This document shows positions 16,156 through 23,590 of a stretch of 29,566 nucleotides of DNA, one piece after another. Every line of letters starts with the position of its first letter. Positions within the stretch are counted from its first letter, which is position 1. The notes beneath the pieces are model-generated. The model was not told the origin of the DNA, ran no database searches, and saw only the letters and a program-made list of their open reading frames with translations. The position numbers and the translations under genes are program-made. The stretch is from an uncultured Ruminococcus sp. (GTDB lineage: Bacteria > Bacillota > Clostridia > Oscillospirales > Ruminococcaceae), in contig NZ_CAKSNX010000015.1 of the NCBI RefSeq assembly GCF_934476685.1, positions 1-29,566 of the forward strand, given 5' to 3'.

Positions 16156-17067
16156 ATGCCGAAAATAACGCTGGCAGGAACAGGCGGAATGCTGCCGCTG
16201 AAAAACAGGTGGCTCACTTCATGTTATATAGAACATAACGGCAGGGCAATTCTTATCGACTGCGGAGAGGGTACGCAGATAGCATTAAGTCAGTTCGGCG
16301 TGAAGATCAGCAGGATAGATGTTATACTTCTGACTCATTTCCACGCAGACCATGTAACAGGCTTGCCGGGACTTCTGCTGTCTATCGGAAATTGTTCAAG
16401 GACAGACCCTCTCGATATATATGTTCCGCAGGGTGAAAAAACGGCTGTGGAAAAGCTTATGTATATCTGTGGTATGCTGACCTATGAAGTAAGGGTGCAT
16501 GAGCTTTCTGTGACTGAACAGTCGGTTTTTGAAATAGACGGCAACGGTATGACAGAGGGGATGTCTATGCCTCTGCGCCATTCTGTGAACTGTTTAGGGT
16601 ACAGCATACGTTACAAGCGCAGACCTGTTTTCCAGCCTGAAAAGGCACAGGCTCTCGGCATACCGATAAAGTTCTGGAAAACTCTTCACGGCGGAGAAAG
16701 TGTGGAGCTTGATGATGGCAGGATATTCACTCCCGAAGAGGTAACGGAAAATTCTCGCAGAGATATAAAAATAACCTATGTTACAGATACTCTGCCTTTT
16801 GACGGAATATCGGATCTTGCAAAGGGATCGGATCTTTTTATCTGCGAGGGAATGTACGGCGACCTTTCTCAGAAAGAAAGTATGGATAAAAAAGGTCATA
16901 TGCTTATGCAGGACGCCTGCCGCCTTGCAAAGAACGCTGAGGTAAAGCAGCTATGGCTTACCCATTACAGCCCTGCTATGACCGATCCGCAGGAATATGC
17001 CGATACCCTCAGTGAGATATTCGGCAGCACAACTATAAGCAGTGACGGAGAAACTGCGGTGCTTTAA
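16156..17067 (+). CDS. rnz: Ribonuclease Z (tRNA 3'-processing metallo-beta-lactamase-fold nuclease)
   Basis: RNase Z cuts the 3' trailer from tRNA precursors. The 303-residue protein has GEGTQIALSQFG (about 37-48), the zinc motif HFHADH (61-66) followed by GLPG, further metal His residues in PLRHSVNCLGY and LTHYSP, and VTDT near two-thirds of the length. Length is close to that of the E. coli homologue (about 305). The start at ATG 16156 follows ggaggga (16140-16146); an in-frame TTG at 16132 precedes that SD and is rejected. Monocistronic, with its own promoter and terminator. Confidence 0.94.
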   Translation: MPKITLAGTGGMLPLKNRWLTSCYIEHNGRAILIDCGEGTQIALSQFGVKISRIDVILLTHFHADHVTGLPGLLLSIGNCSRTDPLDIYVPQGEKTAVEKLMYICGMLTYEVRVHELSVTEQSVFEIDGNGMTEGMSMPLRHSVNCLGYSIRYKRRPVFQPEKAQALGIPIKFWKTLHGGESVELDDGRIFTPEEVTENSRRDIKITYVTDTLPFDGISDLAKGSDLFICEGMYGDLSQKESMDKKGHMLMQDACRLAKNAEVKQLWLTHYSPAMTDPQEYADTLSEIFGSTTISSDGETAVL

Positions 17068-17088
17068 ATTATTTTTTATTGATCGTAT

Positions 17089-17130
17089 AGTCGGCGATGC
17101 GGGAAAAACCTGCGCTGCCGGCTGTTTTAT
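17089..17130 (+). terminator. Terminator after rnz
   Basis: AGTCGGCGATGCGGG (17089-17103) pairs with CCTGCGCTGCCGGCT (17109-17123) using several G-U pairs and one mismatch, followed by GTTTTATTAT. Confidence 0.82.
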
Positions 17131-17181
17131 TATCCTGATATATTGATATTTATAATTATTTTATAAATTCGTTTTACCCCC

Positions 17182-17210
17182 TTGTCAAAACAAGATCAAT
17201 GTGGTATAAT
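17182..17210 (+). promoter_or_regulatory. Promoter for the MFS transporter
   Basis: TTGTCA (17182-17187), 17 bases, TATAAT (17205-17210), placed 36 bases before the coding start. Confidence 0.85.
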
Positions 17211-17238
17211 TCCTACTGATTTCAAAAGGAAAGGAAAA

Positions 17239-17250
17239 ATGAATATATGA
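17239..17250 (+). promoter_or_regulatory. Three-codon mini-ORF overlapping the MFS start
   Basis: ATG AAT ATA TGA lies directly behind the aaaggaaagg SD (17225-17234), and its TGA overlaps the ATG of the transporter at 17247. Ribosomes could initiate at either ATG, so it may lower or couple MFS translation. Seen in sequence; the effect is inferred. Confidence 0.3.
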
Positions 17251-18437
17251 AATTGACTTTCAAACATACAAAATATGCTGCATATATCGGCTATATCACT
17301 CAGGCGATAGTCAATAATCTTATGCCGCTGCTGTTCGTTTCATTTCAAAGGCAGTTTTCGCTGAGCCTTGACAGGATAAGCCTGCTTATCACGCTGAATT
17401 TCGGTGTTCAGACGGTGGTAGATATAATTGCGGCAAAATATGTTGATAAAATAGGTTACAGAGCCTCCTGCGTATTTGCACATATAGCAACTGTTGTTGG
17501 ACTTTGTTCTATGGCTGTGCTGCCTTTTGTTATGGATCCTTTTGCAGGACTTTGCATATGTGCGGCTGTGAATGCTGTGGGCGGAGGTCTTACAGAGGTA
17601 GTTATTTCCCCTGTGGTGGAGGCGCTCCCCGGGGATGAAAAGGCTTCTGCAATGAGTATGCTCCATTCGTTCTACTGCTGGGGACAGGTAGCTGTGGTAC
17701 TGCTTTCAACGCTGTATTTCAGCACCGCAGGAATAGAAAACTGGAGATATCTGCCGCTGATATGGTCGCTCGTACCTCTGTTCAACGTTTTTATGTTTCT
17801 GTTCGTGCCGCTGAGGACACTCAATGAAGAAAATGAGGATATGCCGCTGAGAAAGCTTTTTACTGTAAAGATATTCTGGGTATTTCTTATTCTGATGATA
17901 TGTTCGGGAGCGTCCGAGCTTGCAATGTCCCAGTGGGCATCGCTTTTCGCAGAAGAAGGTCTGCACGTTTCAAAAACTATGGGCGATCTTTTAGGCCCTT
18001 GCGCTTTTGCGGTGCTTATGGGTTCGGCAAGAACCTTTTACGGATTTAAGGGTGCAAAGCTCAATCTGAGAAAATCCATTGCTTTCAGCGGAGCGCTCTG
18101 CATACTCAGCTATGCTGTGGCAGTATTTGCACCTAACCCGATGATATCCCTTGCAGGCTGCGCTTTGTGCGGACTCTCAGTAGGTCTTATGTGGCCGGGA
18201 ACATACAGCCTTTCATCACAATGTTATCCACAGGGCGGAACGGCTATGTTCGCTGTGCTTGCCCTTGCAGGAGATATAGGTTGTTCAGCAGGCCCTACTA
18301 TAACAGGTTTCGTTTCCGATGCAACCGGTGATCTTAAAAAGGGATTGCTTGTTGCCGCTGTGTTCCCGCTGATACTTATTATAGGTGTGCTTATGCTCAA
18401 AAATAGTGACAAAGAGAATGAGAAAGTGTCTGAATAA
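17247..18437 (+). CDS. Major facilitator superfamily transporter, substrate unknown
   Basis: A 396-residue membrane protein with about 12 hydrophobic segments in two halves, separated by a charged central loop (about residues 193-203, LNEENEDMPLRKLF). The N-terminal half has an AKYVDKIGYR signature (about 62-71) resembling the MFS loop 2-3 motif with its conserved Asp and Arg. The overall pattern resembles FucP-like or sugar/unknown permeases of Firmicutes, but the substrate cannot be read. Monocistronic with its own promoter and terminator. SD is A/G-rich and a three-codon ORF overlaps the start. Confidence 0.87.
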   Translation: MKLTFKHTKYAAYIGYITQAIVNNLMPLLFVSFQRQFSLSLDRISLLITLNFGVQTVVDIIAAKYVDKIGYRASCVFAHIATVVGLCSMAVLPFVMDPFAGLCICAAVNAVGGGLTEVVISPVVEALPGDEKASAMSMLHSFYCWGQVAVVLLSTLYFSTAGIENWRYLPLIWSLVPLFNVFMFLFVPLRTLNEENEDMPLRKLFTVKIFWVFLILMICSGASELAMSQWASLFAEEGLHVSKTMGDLLGPCAFAVLMGSARTFYGFKGAKLNLRKSIAFSGALCILSYAVAVFAPNPMISLAGCALCGLSVGLMWPGTYSLSSQCYPQGGTAMFAVLALAGDIGCSAGPTITGFVSDATGDLKKGLLVAAVFPLILIIGVLMLKNSDKENEKVSE

Positions 18438-18446
18438 TGATTAAAT

Positions 18447-18489
18447 AAGGTGCAGTATCCTGTCGAAAATACAGGGTACCGCACCTTTT
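18447..18489 (+). terminator. Terminator after the MFS gene
   Basis: AAGGTGC (18447-18453) with GCACCTT (18481-18487) and inner CCTGT with ACAGG form a long stem with one or two mismatches, followed by TTG and A/T-rich DNA. Confidence 0.85.
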
Positions 18490-18544
18490 GTTATATATGT
18501 ATATCAATTATAAAATGTTATACAAAAGAATTTTTCATAAGCTA

Positions 18545-18573
18545 TTGACAAAAACATATTTATATGCTAACAT
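18545..18573 (+). promoter_or_regulatory. Extended -10 promoter of the metal-resistance operon
   Basis: TTGACA (18545-18550), 17 bases, TAACAT (18568-18573) with an extended TG at 18565-18566. The metalloregulator operator overlaps its downstream edge. Confidence 0.75.
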
Positions 18574-18591
18574 ATGAATAGATGTTCAAGT
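18572..18591 (+). promoter_or_regulatory. SmtB/CzrA-type operator for the ArsR regulator
   Basis: ATATGAATA, a 2-base centre GA, then TGTTCAAGT form an imperfect inverted repeat with the TGAA..TTCA core known from SmtB/CzrA/ZiaR operators. It overlaps the -10 and start site, so the apo-repressor would block RNA polymerase and metal binding would release it (established for the family, inferred here). Confidence 0.72.
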
Positions 18592-18665
18592 GTTTTAATG
18601 AACAGCTGAAACATTATCAATTATCTGCATATAATAAGCAGAGGGAAGCCGAAAGGGGGATAAAA

Positions 18666-19019
18666 ATGGCTGAACAGAATGAGAATGCAGAGTGCTGTGT
18701 GCATGACGATCTGGTGGATCAGGTAACGAGCGATATGCCGCCTGAGGAAAACCTTTATGATCTTGCCGAGTTCTTTAAGATATTCGGTGATACCACCAGA
18801 ATAAGGATACTTTACGCTTTGTTTGAATCCGAGCTTTGCGTCGGCGACCTTGCAAAGCTGCTGGGATTGACTCAGACCGCCTGTTCACATCAGCTTAGAG
18901 TGCTGAAAAACAATAAGCTGGTAAGGTTCAGACGTGAGGGAAAGGTCATATATTATTCATTGTCCGACGATCATGTACGTTCCATTATAGAAATGGGAAT
19001 GGAGCATGTTGAGGAGTGA
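18666..19019 (+). CDS. ArsR/SmtB-family metal-responsive repressor
   Basis: A 117-residue winged-helix repressor with recognition helix TQTACSHQLRVLKNNKLV (69-86) and wing FRREGKVIYYSL. Two possible metal sites are visible: the C-terminal alpha5 site D101-x-H103 and H114-x2-E117, as in SmtB/CzrA zinc sensors, and a partial alpha3N-type site with C10, C11 and C58 (ELCVGD; the second Cys of the CadC ELCVCD motif is Gly). The start at ATG 18666 follows gaaaggggg; an upstream in-frame ATG at 18582 lies inside the operator and is rejected. First gene before an HMA protein and a P1B ATPase, so it likely controls that operon. Confidence 0.93.
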   Translation: MAEQNENAECCVHDDLVDQVTSDMPPEENLYDLAEFFKIFGDTTRIRILYALFESELCVGDLAKLLGLTQTACSHQLRVLKNNKLVRFRREGKVIYYSLSDDHVRSIIEMGMEHVEE

Positions 19020-19085
19020 CTGGCAGGCTGAATGTCAGCACAATATAAGATTTGATCAAAAAATATTTGAAAGGATATGTTATTT

Positions 19086-19310
19086 ATGAAAAAGGTATTT
19101 AAGCTTGTAGATCTTGACTGCGCAAACTGCGCTGCAAAAATGGAGAACGCTATAAAGGAAATGGACGAGGTAGAGGACGCTTCCGTAAGCTTTATGACAC
19201 AGAAGATGACTATTACAGCTGCCGATGATGTGGATTTCGACAAGCTGATGAAGAAGGTCGTAAAGCTTTGCAGAAAGATCGAGCCGGACTGCGAGATCGT
19301 TCTTAAATAA
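19086..19310 (+). CDS. Small heavy-metal-associated (HMA) domain protein
   Basis: A 74-residue ferredoxin-like metallochaperone domain with the metal motif D-C-A-N-C (C12, C15 of LDCANCAAKM) near its N-terminus and the usual beta-alpha-beta pattern. It looks like the N-terminal metal-binding domain normally fused to ZntA/CadA ATPases, here encoded separately, 50 bases before an ATPase that lacks that domain. I start at ATG 19086 because gaaagg (19069-19074) is well spaced for it; ATG 19077 is only two bases from the SD. It also has a late Cys pair (C61 and C68) whose role is unknown. Confidence 0.92.
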   Translation: MKKVFKLVDLDCANCAAKMENAIKEMDEVEDASVSFMTQKMTITAADDVDFDKLMKKVVKLCRKIEPDCEIVLK

Positions 19311-19360
19311 AACGGCGGTCATGGCTGTATGAGCCGCTGTGGGAAGAGGGTTATAGGATC

Positions 19361-21205
19361 ATGACGAGAAAACATAAAAAAATGCTTGCGAGGATCATAG
19401 CGAGCGGCATTTTGCTGATAATTGCATGGCTGCTGCCTGTCAAGGGAATATGGGAGCTTTTAGTCTTTATAGTACCTTATGCTGTTATCGGCTGGGACGT
19501 TTTGTGGAAGGCAATACGAAATATAAGCCACGGACAGGTTTTTGATGAAAACTTCCTTATGGCTATCGCTACTGTGGGAGCTTTCGGAACGGGTGAATAT
19601 CCTGAGGCGGCTGCGGTAATGCTGTTCTATCAGATAGGAGAGCTTTTCCAGAGCTGTGCAGTAGGAAAATCAAGAAAGTCCATTGCAAGCCTTATGGATA
19701 TAAGACCAGACTACGCCAACATAGAAAAGGACGGTCAGCTTGTGCAGGTCGATCCTGAAGAGATAAAGATAGGCGATATAATCGTAGTCAAGGCAGGAGA
19801 AAAGATCCCGCTGGACGGTATCGTTATCGAGGGAAAATCAACTGTTGATACCGCAGCGCTGACAGGCGAGAGCCTGCCGAGAACGGTGGGAGTAAATTCG
19901 GATGTTATAAGCGGCTGTATAAATCAGAGCGGTATGCTCAGGATAAGAGTTACAAAGGTATTCGGAGAATCTACCGTTGCAAAGATACTCGACCTTGTTG
20001 AAAACTCCGCTTCAAAGAAAGCAAAGGCAGAGAACTTTATTACAAAGTTCGCAAAGTATTATACACCGATAGTTGTTATCGCAGCTGTTCTGCTGGCAGT
20101 TATACCTCCGCTGGTACTTGGCGGCGGCTGGACAAACTGGATACACAGAGCACTCATCTTCCTCGTGATCTCATGCCCATGCGCACTGGTAATATCCGTA
20201 CCGCTCAGCTTTTTCGGCGGTATCGGCGGCGCAAGCAAAAAGGGTATACTTGTAAAGGGCGGCAACTATCTTGAAGTCCTTGCAAATACTGAGATAGTTG
20301 TATTCGACAAGACAGGTACGCTTACAAAGGGTGTGTTCAACGTAACGGCTATCCACCCTGATAAGTATTCACAGAGCAGGCTTATAGAACTTGCGGCTTA
20401 TGCTGAAAGCTATTCGGATCACCCTATTGCAAAGTCTATAATCGAGGCTTACGGATGTGATATCGACAACGAAAGGATCACTTCAAGCGAGGAACTTTCA
20501 GGTCACGGCGTAAAGGCTGTTATCGACGGACTTGAGGTATGCGCAGGAAATGATAAGCTTATGGAGAGCATAGGTGTTGAATGGCACCCATGTCACCACA
20601 CAGGTACAACTGTTCATGTGGCTGTAAACGGAAAGTACGCAGGTCACATAGTTATCTCCGACGAGATAAAGGAAACTTCAGTGGCTGCAATAAAGGCTCT
20701 GAAAGACAGAGGCATCGCAAAAACTGTTATGCTTACAGGCGACTCAAAGGCTGTTGGTGAGGATACAGCAAAGAAACTTGGACTGGATATGGTATACACA
20801 GAGCTTCTTCCTGCCGGCAAGGTGGAAAAGGTGGAAGAGCTTATCGGCACAAAGTCGGAAAAGGGCAAACTTGCTTTCGTAGGTGACGGAATAAATGACG
20901 CACCTGTTCTTTCAAGAGCAGATATAGGAATAGCAATGGGAGCAATGGGTTCTGACGCAGCTATCGAGGCTGCCGATATCGTGCTTATGGACGATAACCC
21001 TGAAAAGATCGCAGACGCTATCGATATCTCTAAAAAGACAATAAAGATAGTATATCAGAATATAGTATTTGCCCTTGCGGTAAAACTTGCAATACTTGTT
21101 CTCGGTGCGGTCGGAATAGCAGGAATGTGGGCAGCTGTTTTTGCAGACGTTGGCGTTTCGGTAATTGCGATACTCAATGCTATGAGAGCAATGAAAACTA
21201 AATAA
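19361..21205 (+). CDS. P1B-type heavy-metal (Zn/Cd/Pb-class) exporting ATPase
   Basis: A 614-residue membrane pump expelling soft divalent cations using ATP. Motifs: actuator TGES (168-171), transmembrane CPC (272-274), phosphorylation site DKTGT (316-320), HP signature S-D-H-P (352-355) and GDGINDAP (508-515). A last-helix Asp (D596 in ADVG) with CPC is typical of P1B-2 ZntA/CadA pumps rather than Cu pumps. The protein starts almost directly with the first helices and has no N-terminal HMA domain; that domain is the separate gene upstream. A His/Cys cluster WHPCHH (408-413) lies in the nucleotide domain. Weak SD aagaggg. Operon ends with a strong terminator. Confidence 0.95.
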   Translation: MTRKHKKMLARIIASGILLIIAWLLPVKGIWELLVFIVPYAVIGWDVLWKAIRNISHGQVFDENFLMAIATVGAFGTGEYPEAAAVMLFYQIGELFQSCAVGKSRKSIASLMDIRPDYANIEKDGQLVQVDPEEIKIGDIIVVKAGEKIPLDGIVIEGKSTVDTAALTGESLPRTVGVNSDVISGCINQSGMLRIRVTKVFGESTVAKILDLVENSASKKAKAENFITKFAKYYTPIVVIAAVLLAVIPPLVLGGGWTNWIHRALIFLVISCPCALVISVPLSFFGGIGGASKKGILVKGGNYLEVLANTEIVVFDKTGTLTKGVFNVTAIHPDKYSQSRLIELAAYAESYSDHPIAKSIIEAYGCDIDNERITSSEELSGHGVKAVIDGLEVCAGNDKLMESIGVEWHPCHHTGTTVHVAVNGKYAGHIVISDEIKETSVAAIKALKDRGIAKTVMLTGDSKAVGEDTAKKLGLDMVYTELLPAGKVEKVEELIGTKSEKGKLAFVGDGINDAPVLSRADIGIAMGAMGSDAAIEAADIVLMDDNPEKIADAIDISKKTIKIVYQNIVFALAVKLAILVLGAVGIAGMWAAVFADVGVSVIAILNAMRAMKTK

Positions 21206-21217
21206 TGTTTTGTATTT

Positions 21218-21250
21218 CAGACCATATCGTAAAGGTATGGTCTGTTTTTT
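21218..21250 (+). terminator. Terminator after the metal ATPase operon
   Basis: CAGACCATA (21218-21226) and TATGGTCTG (21236-21244) form a perfect 9-bp stem with a 9-base loop, followed by six Ts. Confidence 0.95.
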
Positions 21251-21251
21251 G

Positions 21252-21280
21252 ACTTCTGTAATTGAAAAAAAGACAGAAGT
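21252..21280 (+). promoter_or_regulatory. Perfect 8-bp inverted repeat flanking the araC-type gene -35 box
   Basis: ACTTCTGT (21252-21259) and ACAGAAGT (21273-21280) are exact inverse complements 13 bases apart. The -35 hexamer TTGAAA (21263-21268) lies between them and the right arm fills the promoter spacer. Candidate operator, possibly for autoregulation (inference). Confidence 0.5.
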
Positions 21281-21290
21281 ATGATATAAT
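21263..21290 (+). promoter_or_regulatory. Promoter for the AraC-family regulator
   Basis: TTGAAA (21263-21268), 16 bases, TATAAT (21285-21290) with extended TGA before the -10. The gene starts 28 bases downstream. Confidence 0.8.
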
Positions 21291-21317
21291 ATTTCCATAA
21301 GGCTGGGAGGGGAAAAT

Positions 21318-22103
21318 ATGAAGATAGGTTCGATAGGCTATAATCATTCTCACGGGAAAGAATTTGTTATGGACAGACCTGACGGCAACGGCTGCTGGCT
21401 TTTTCTGCTGATAAAAACTCCTGCGGTAGTATGGGCAGGCGGTAAAAGGTATGAAACAGCGGCAAATTCATATATCATATATTCCCCTAAGACGCAGTGC
21501 AGATATCACGCTTTAGGTGATGTGTATACAGATGACTGGATATATTTTGACGCAGATGAAAATGATGCGGAATTTTTCAAAAGGCTTGGACTGCCTGTTG
21601 ACGTACCTGTCTATCTGGGCAGTGCGGAGGAAATATCGCATATCCTGCACATTATGACCTATGAACATTATTCGGCGGAGGAATACAGGGCGGAGGTAGA
21701 GCGGAGATATACCGAGATATTCTTTATGAAGCTTAGCCGCATACTCAAAAGTCAGGGAGCAGTTTCGTCTGACGCTTTTGCACAAAAAAACACGGCTCTT
21801 GTTTACATACGCACGAGGATATACAATACCCCCGAATATATCACAGGTATAGACAGGCTTGCGCAGGAAGCGGGCATGAGCCGTTCGGGTTTTCAGCACC
21901 TTTATAAAAAAATATTCGGCGTGAGCGCTATCACAGACCTTATCATAAGCCGTACAGAAAAGGCAAAGCGGCTGCTTACTTCTACTTCTCTGACGGTTAG
22001 CGAGATAGCGGAGAGCTGCGGATATTCAAACGCTTACAGTTTTATGCGGCAGTTCAAGGAACGCTGCGGAAAAACTCCCACTGAGTACAGAAAAGGGTTA
22101 TAG
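21318..22103 (+). CDS. AraC-family transcriptional regulator
   Basis: A 261-residue regulator: an N-terminal cupin-like sensing domain (about 1-150, with YETAANSYIIYSPKTQCRYH typical of the AraC arabinose-binding-type fold) and a C-terminal double helix-turn-helix (about 165-261). The latter contains GIDRLAQEAGMSRSGFQHLYKK (first HTH) and SLTVSEIAESCGYSNAYSFMRQFKERCGKTPTEYR (second HTH, split here only by reading order). SD gggagggg (21304-21311). It stands immediately before a GH43-GH5 operon and likely controls it and perhaps the convergent GH31 gene in response to a sugar or oligosaccharide. The effector is unknown. Confidence 0.92.
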   Translation: MKIGSIGYNHSHGKEFVMDRPDGNGCWLFLLIKTPAVVWAGGKRYETAANSYIIYSPKTQCRYHALGDVYTDDWIYFDADENDAEFFKRLGLPVDVPVYLGSAEEISHILHIMTYEHYSAEEYRAEVERRYTEIFFMKLSRILKSQGAVSSDAFAQKNTALVYIRTRIYNTPEYITGIDRLAQEAGMSRSGFQHLYKKIFGVSAITDLIISRTEKAKRLLTSTSLTVSEIAESCGYSNAYSFMRQFKERCGKTPTEYRKGL

Positions 22104-22162
22104 ATCAAATTGTTTAAAGCGGCAAATGCACAAAATGTCACCTCTTTTGACTATATGTGATA

Positions 22163-22191
22163 TTGAAACGGCTGATAAGAAGTTGTATACT
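22163..22191 (+). promoter_or_regulatory. Promoter of the GH43-GH5 operon
   Basis: TTGAAA (22163-22168), 17 bases, TATACT (22186-22191). The -10 box lies inside the left arm of a perfect inverted repeat. Confidence 0.7.
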
Positions 22192-22213
22192 TTTATTATA
22201 GAGTATACAACTT
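22180..22213 (+). promoter_or_regulatory. Perfect 11-bp inverted repeat over the GH43 promoter
   Basis: AAGTTGTATAC (22180-22190) and GTATACAACTT (22203-22213) are exact inverse complements around a 12-base A/T-rich loop, followed by a T-rich tract. The left arm covers the -10 box. In a transcript from the GH43 promoter the left arm would be absent, so a DNA operator is likely. In a read-through araC transcript the same repeat could fold as a terminator. Confidence 0.6.
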
Positions 22214-22241
22214 TTTATTTTATCTATATATGGAGGACATT

Positions 22242-23573
22242 ATGGCAAATCCTATTTTACCGCTTTGGGAGTATATCCCCGACGGAGAACCCAGAGTTTT
22301 CGGTGACAGAGTATATCTTTACGGCTCGCACGACAATGCTGCAGAAAGTGATTTCTGCGATAACAAGCTGAAAGTATGGTCTGCACCTTTGAATGATCTT
22401 AACAACTGGCAGTGCCACGGACACAGCTTTCACACTCGTCCCGACCGTGACCACAAGTCTGATACGGAGGAACGTACAGATCACAGACTTTTTGCCCCCG
22501 ATGTTATTGAAAAGAACGGAAAGTATTATCTTTACGCTTATATAGTCGGTTCTAAAGGCTGTGTTGGAGTATCAGACAGACCAGAAGGCCCTTTTGAACT
22601 GCTGTCGGAGTATAAGTATCTTGCGGAGGACGCAGGTGATGACGGAATATACAATGACGCAGGTGTTCTTGTGGACGATGACGGCAGGGTGTATATTTAT
22701 TACGGCTTTACGGAATCGAATTTCAATGAGATAGATCCGCAGAATATGTATGAGATAATCAAGGGCAGCTACCGCAGGGGAGTTATAGACGACAGCGACA
22801 GCGCACCGCAGGAGCAGAGATTTTTTGAGGCAAGCTCACCGAGAAAAATCAACGGCACATATTATCTCATCTACTCGCCGTGCAGAGGCAGCAGGCTTGC
22901 ATATGCAACGTCAGACAAGCCACAAGGACCTTTTACATATCGTGGATATATCGTTGATAATGGTGTGGATTATCCAGGCGGAAATAATCACGGCTCGGTC
23001 TGCTGCATAAACGGACAATGGTATATTTTCTACCACAGAATGACTAACAATACCATAATGTCGAGAAGAGCCTGCGTGGAGAAAATAGAGATACTGCCCG
23101 ACGGAACTATACCGCCTGTGGAAATGACCTCTCTTGGTTTTGAGGAGTCGTTAAATCCGTATAAGATAACACCTGCTGAGATAGCCTGCGTTCTGAAAGG
23201 CGGCTGTTTTATCACCGAAAAGGATATATTTACACGCAGTATTGTGAATATAACAGACGGAAATGTTATGGGATACAAGTATTTTGATTTCGGGAACGAC
23301 TATTCCACAAAGACAATGAAACTGGCTGTAAAGGTCAGGGGTATGGGTACGAAAACAAAGCTTAAAATATATGCTGACGGCTGTGAGGACGGCGAACTGC
23401 TGGGAGAATGTGAGATCGGTACGGCGGACGGAGTATATACCGCTGCGGTAAAGGCTCTGACGGGAGTACATTCCATATTCTTTAAGGCGGAACACGGAGT
23501 AGAGGGCTGGACGGCGCAGTATTTTGAGAACAAGCCGCTTTTTGAATTTGAAGAATTTACATTTATGAAATAA
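22242..23573 (+). CDS. GH43-family glycosidase, intracellular (arabinofuranosidase/xylosidase type)
   Basis: A 443-residue protein whose first about 300 residues form a five-bladed GH43 propeller: YIPDGEPRVFGDRVYLYGSHD at the start with the likely base D14, NDAGVLVDDDGRVYIYYG with the pKa-tuning Asp near D139, and the likely acid E196 in FFEASSP. Residues about 315-443 form a C-terminal beta-rich domain resembling CBM6-like modules. Quoted blocks are the family's conserved regions. No signal peptide, so it acts on imported oligosaccharides. Start at ATG 22242, five bases after ggagg (22232-22236); ATG 22230 precedes the SD. A GH5 gene starts 17 bases downstream, so they are co-transcribed. 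Exact substrate unknown. Confidence 0.88.
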   Translation: MANPILPLWEYIPDGEPRVFGDRVYLYGSHDNAAESDFCDNKLKVWSAPLNDLNNWQCHGHSFHTRPDRDHKSDTEERTDHRLFAPDVIEKNGKYYLYAYIVGSKGCVGVSDRPEGPFELLSEYKYLAEDAGDDGIYNDAGVLVDDDGRVYIYYGFTESNFNEIDPQNMYEIIKGSYRRGVIDDSDSAPQEQRFFEASSPRKINGTYYLIYSPCRGSRLAYATSDKPQGPFTYRGYIVDNGVDYPGGNNHGSVCCINGQWYIFYHRMTNNTIMSRRACVEKIEILPDGTIPPVEMTSLGFEESLNPYKITPAEIACVLKGGCFITEKDIFTRSIVNITDGNVMGYKYFDFGNDYSTKTMKLAVKVRGMGTKTKLKIYADGCEDGELLGECEIGTADGVYTAAVKALTGVHSIFFKAEHGVEGWTAQYFENKPLFEFEEFTFMK

Positions 23574-23590
23574 CTTACGGAGGGAAAAGT

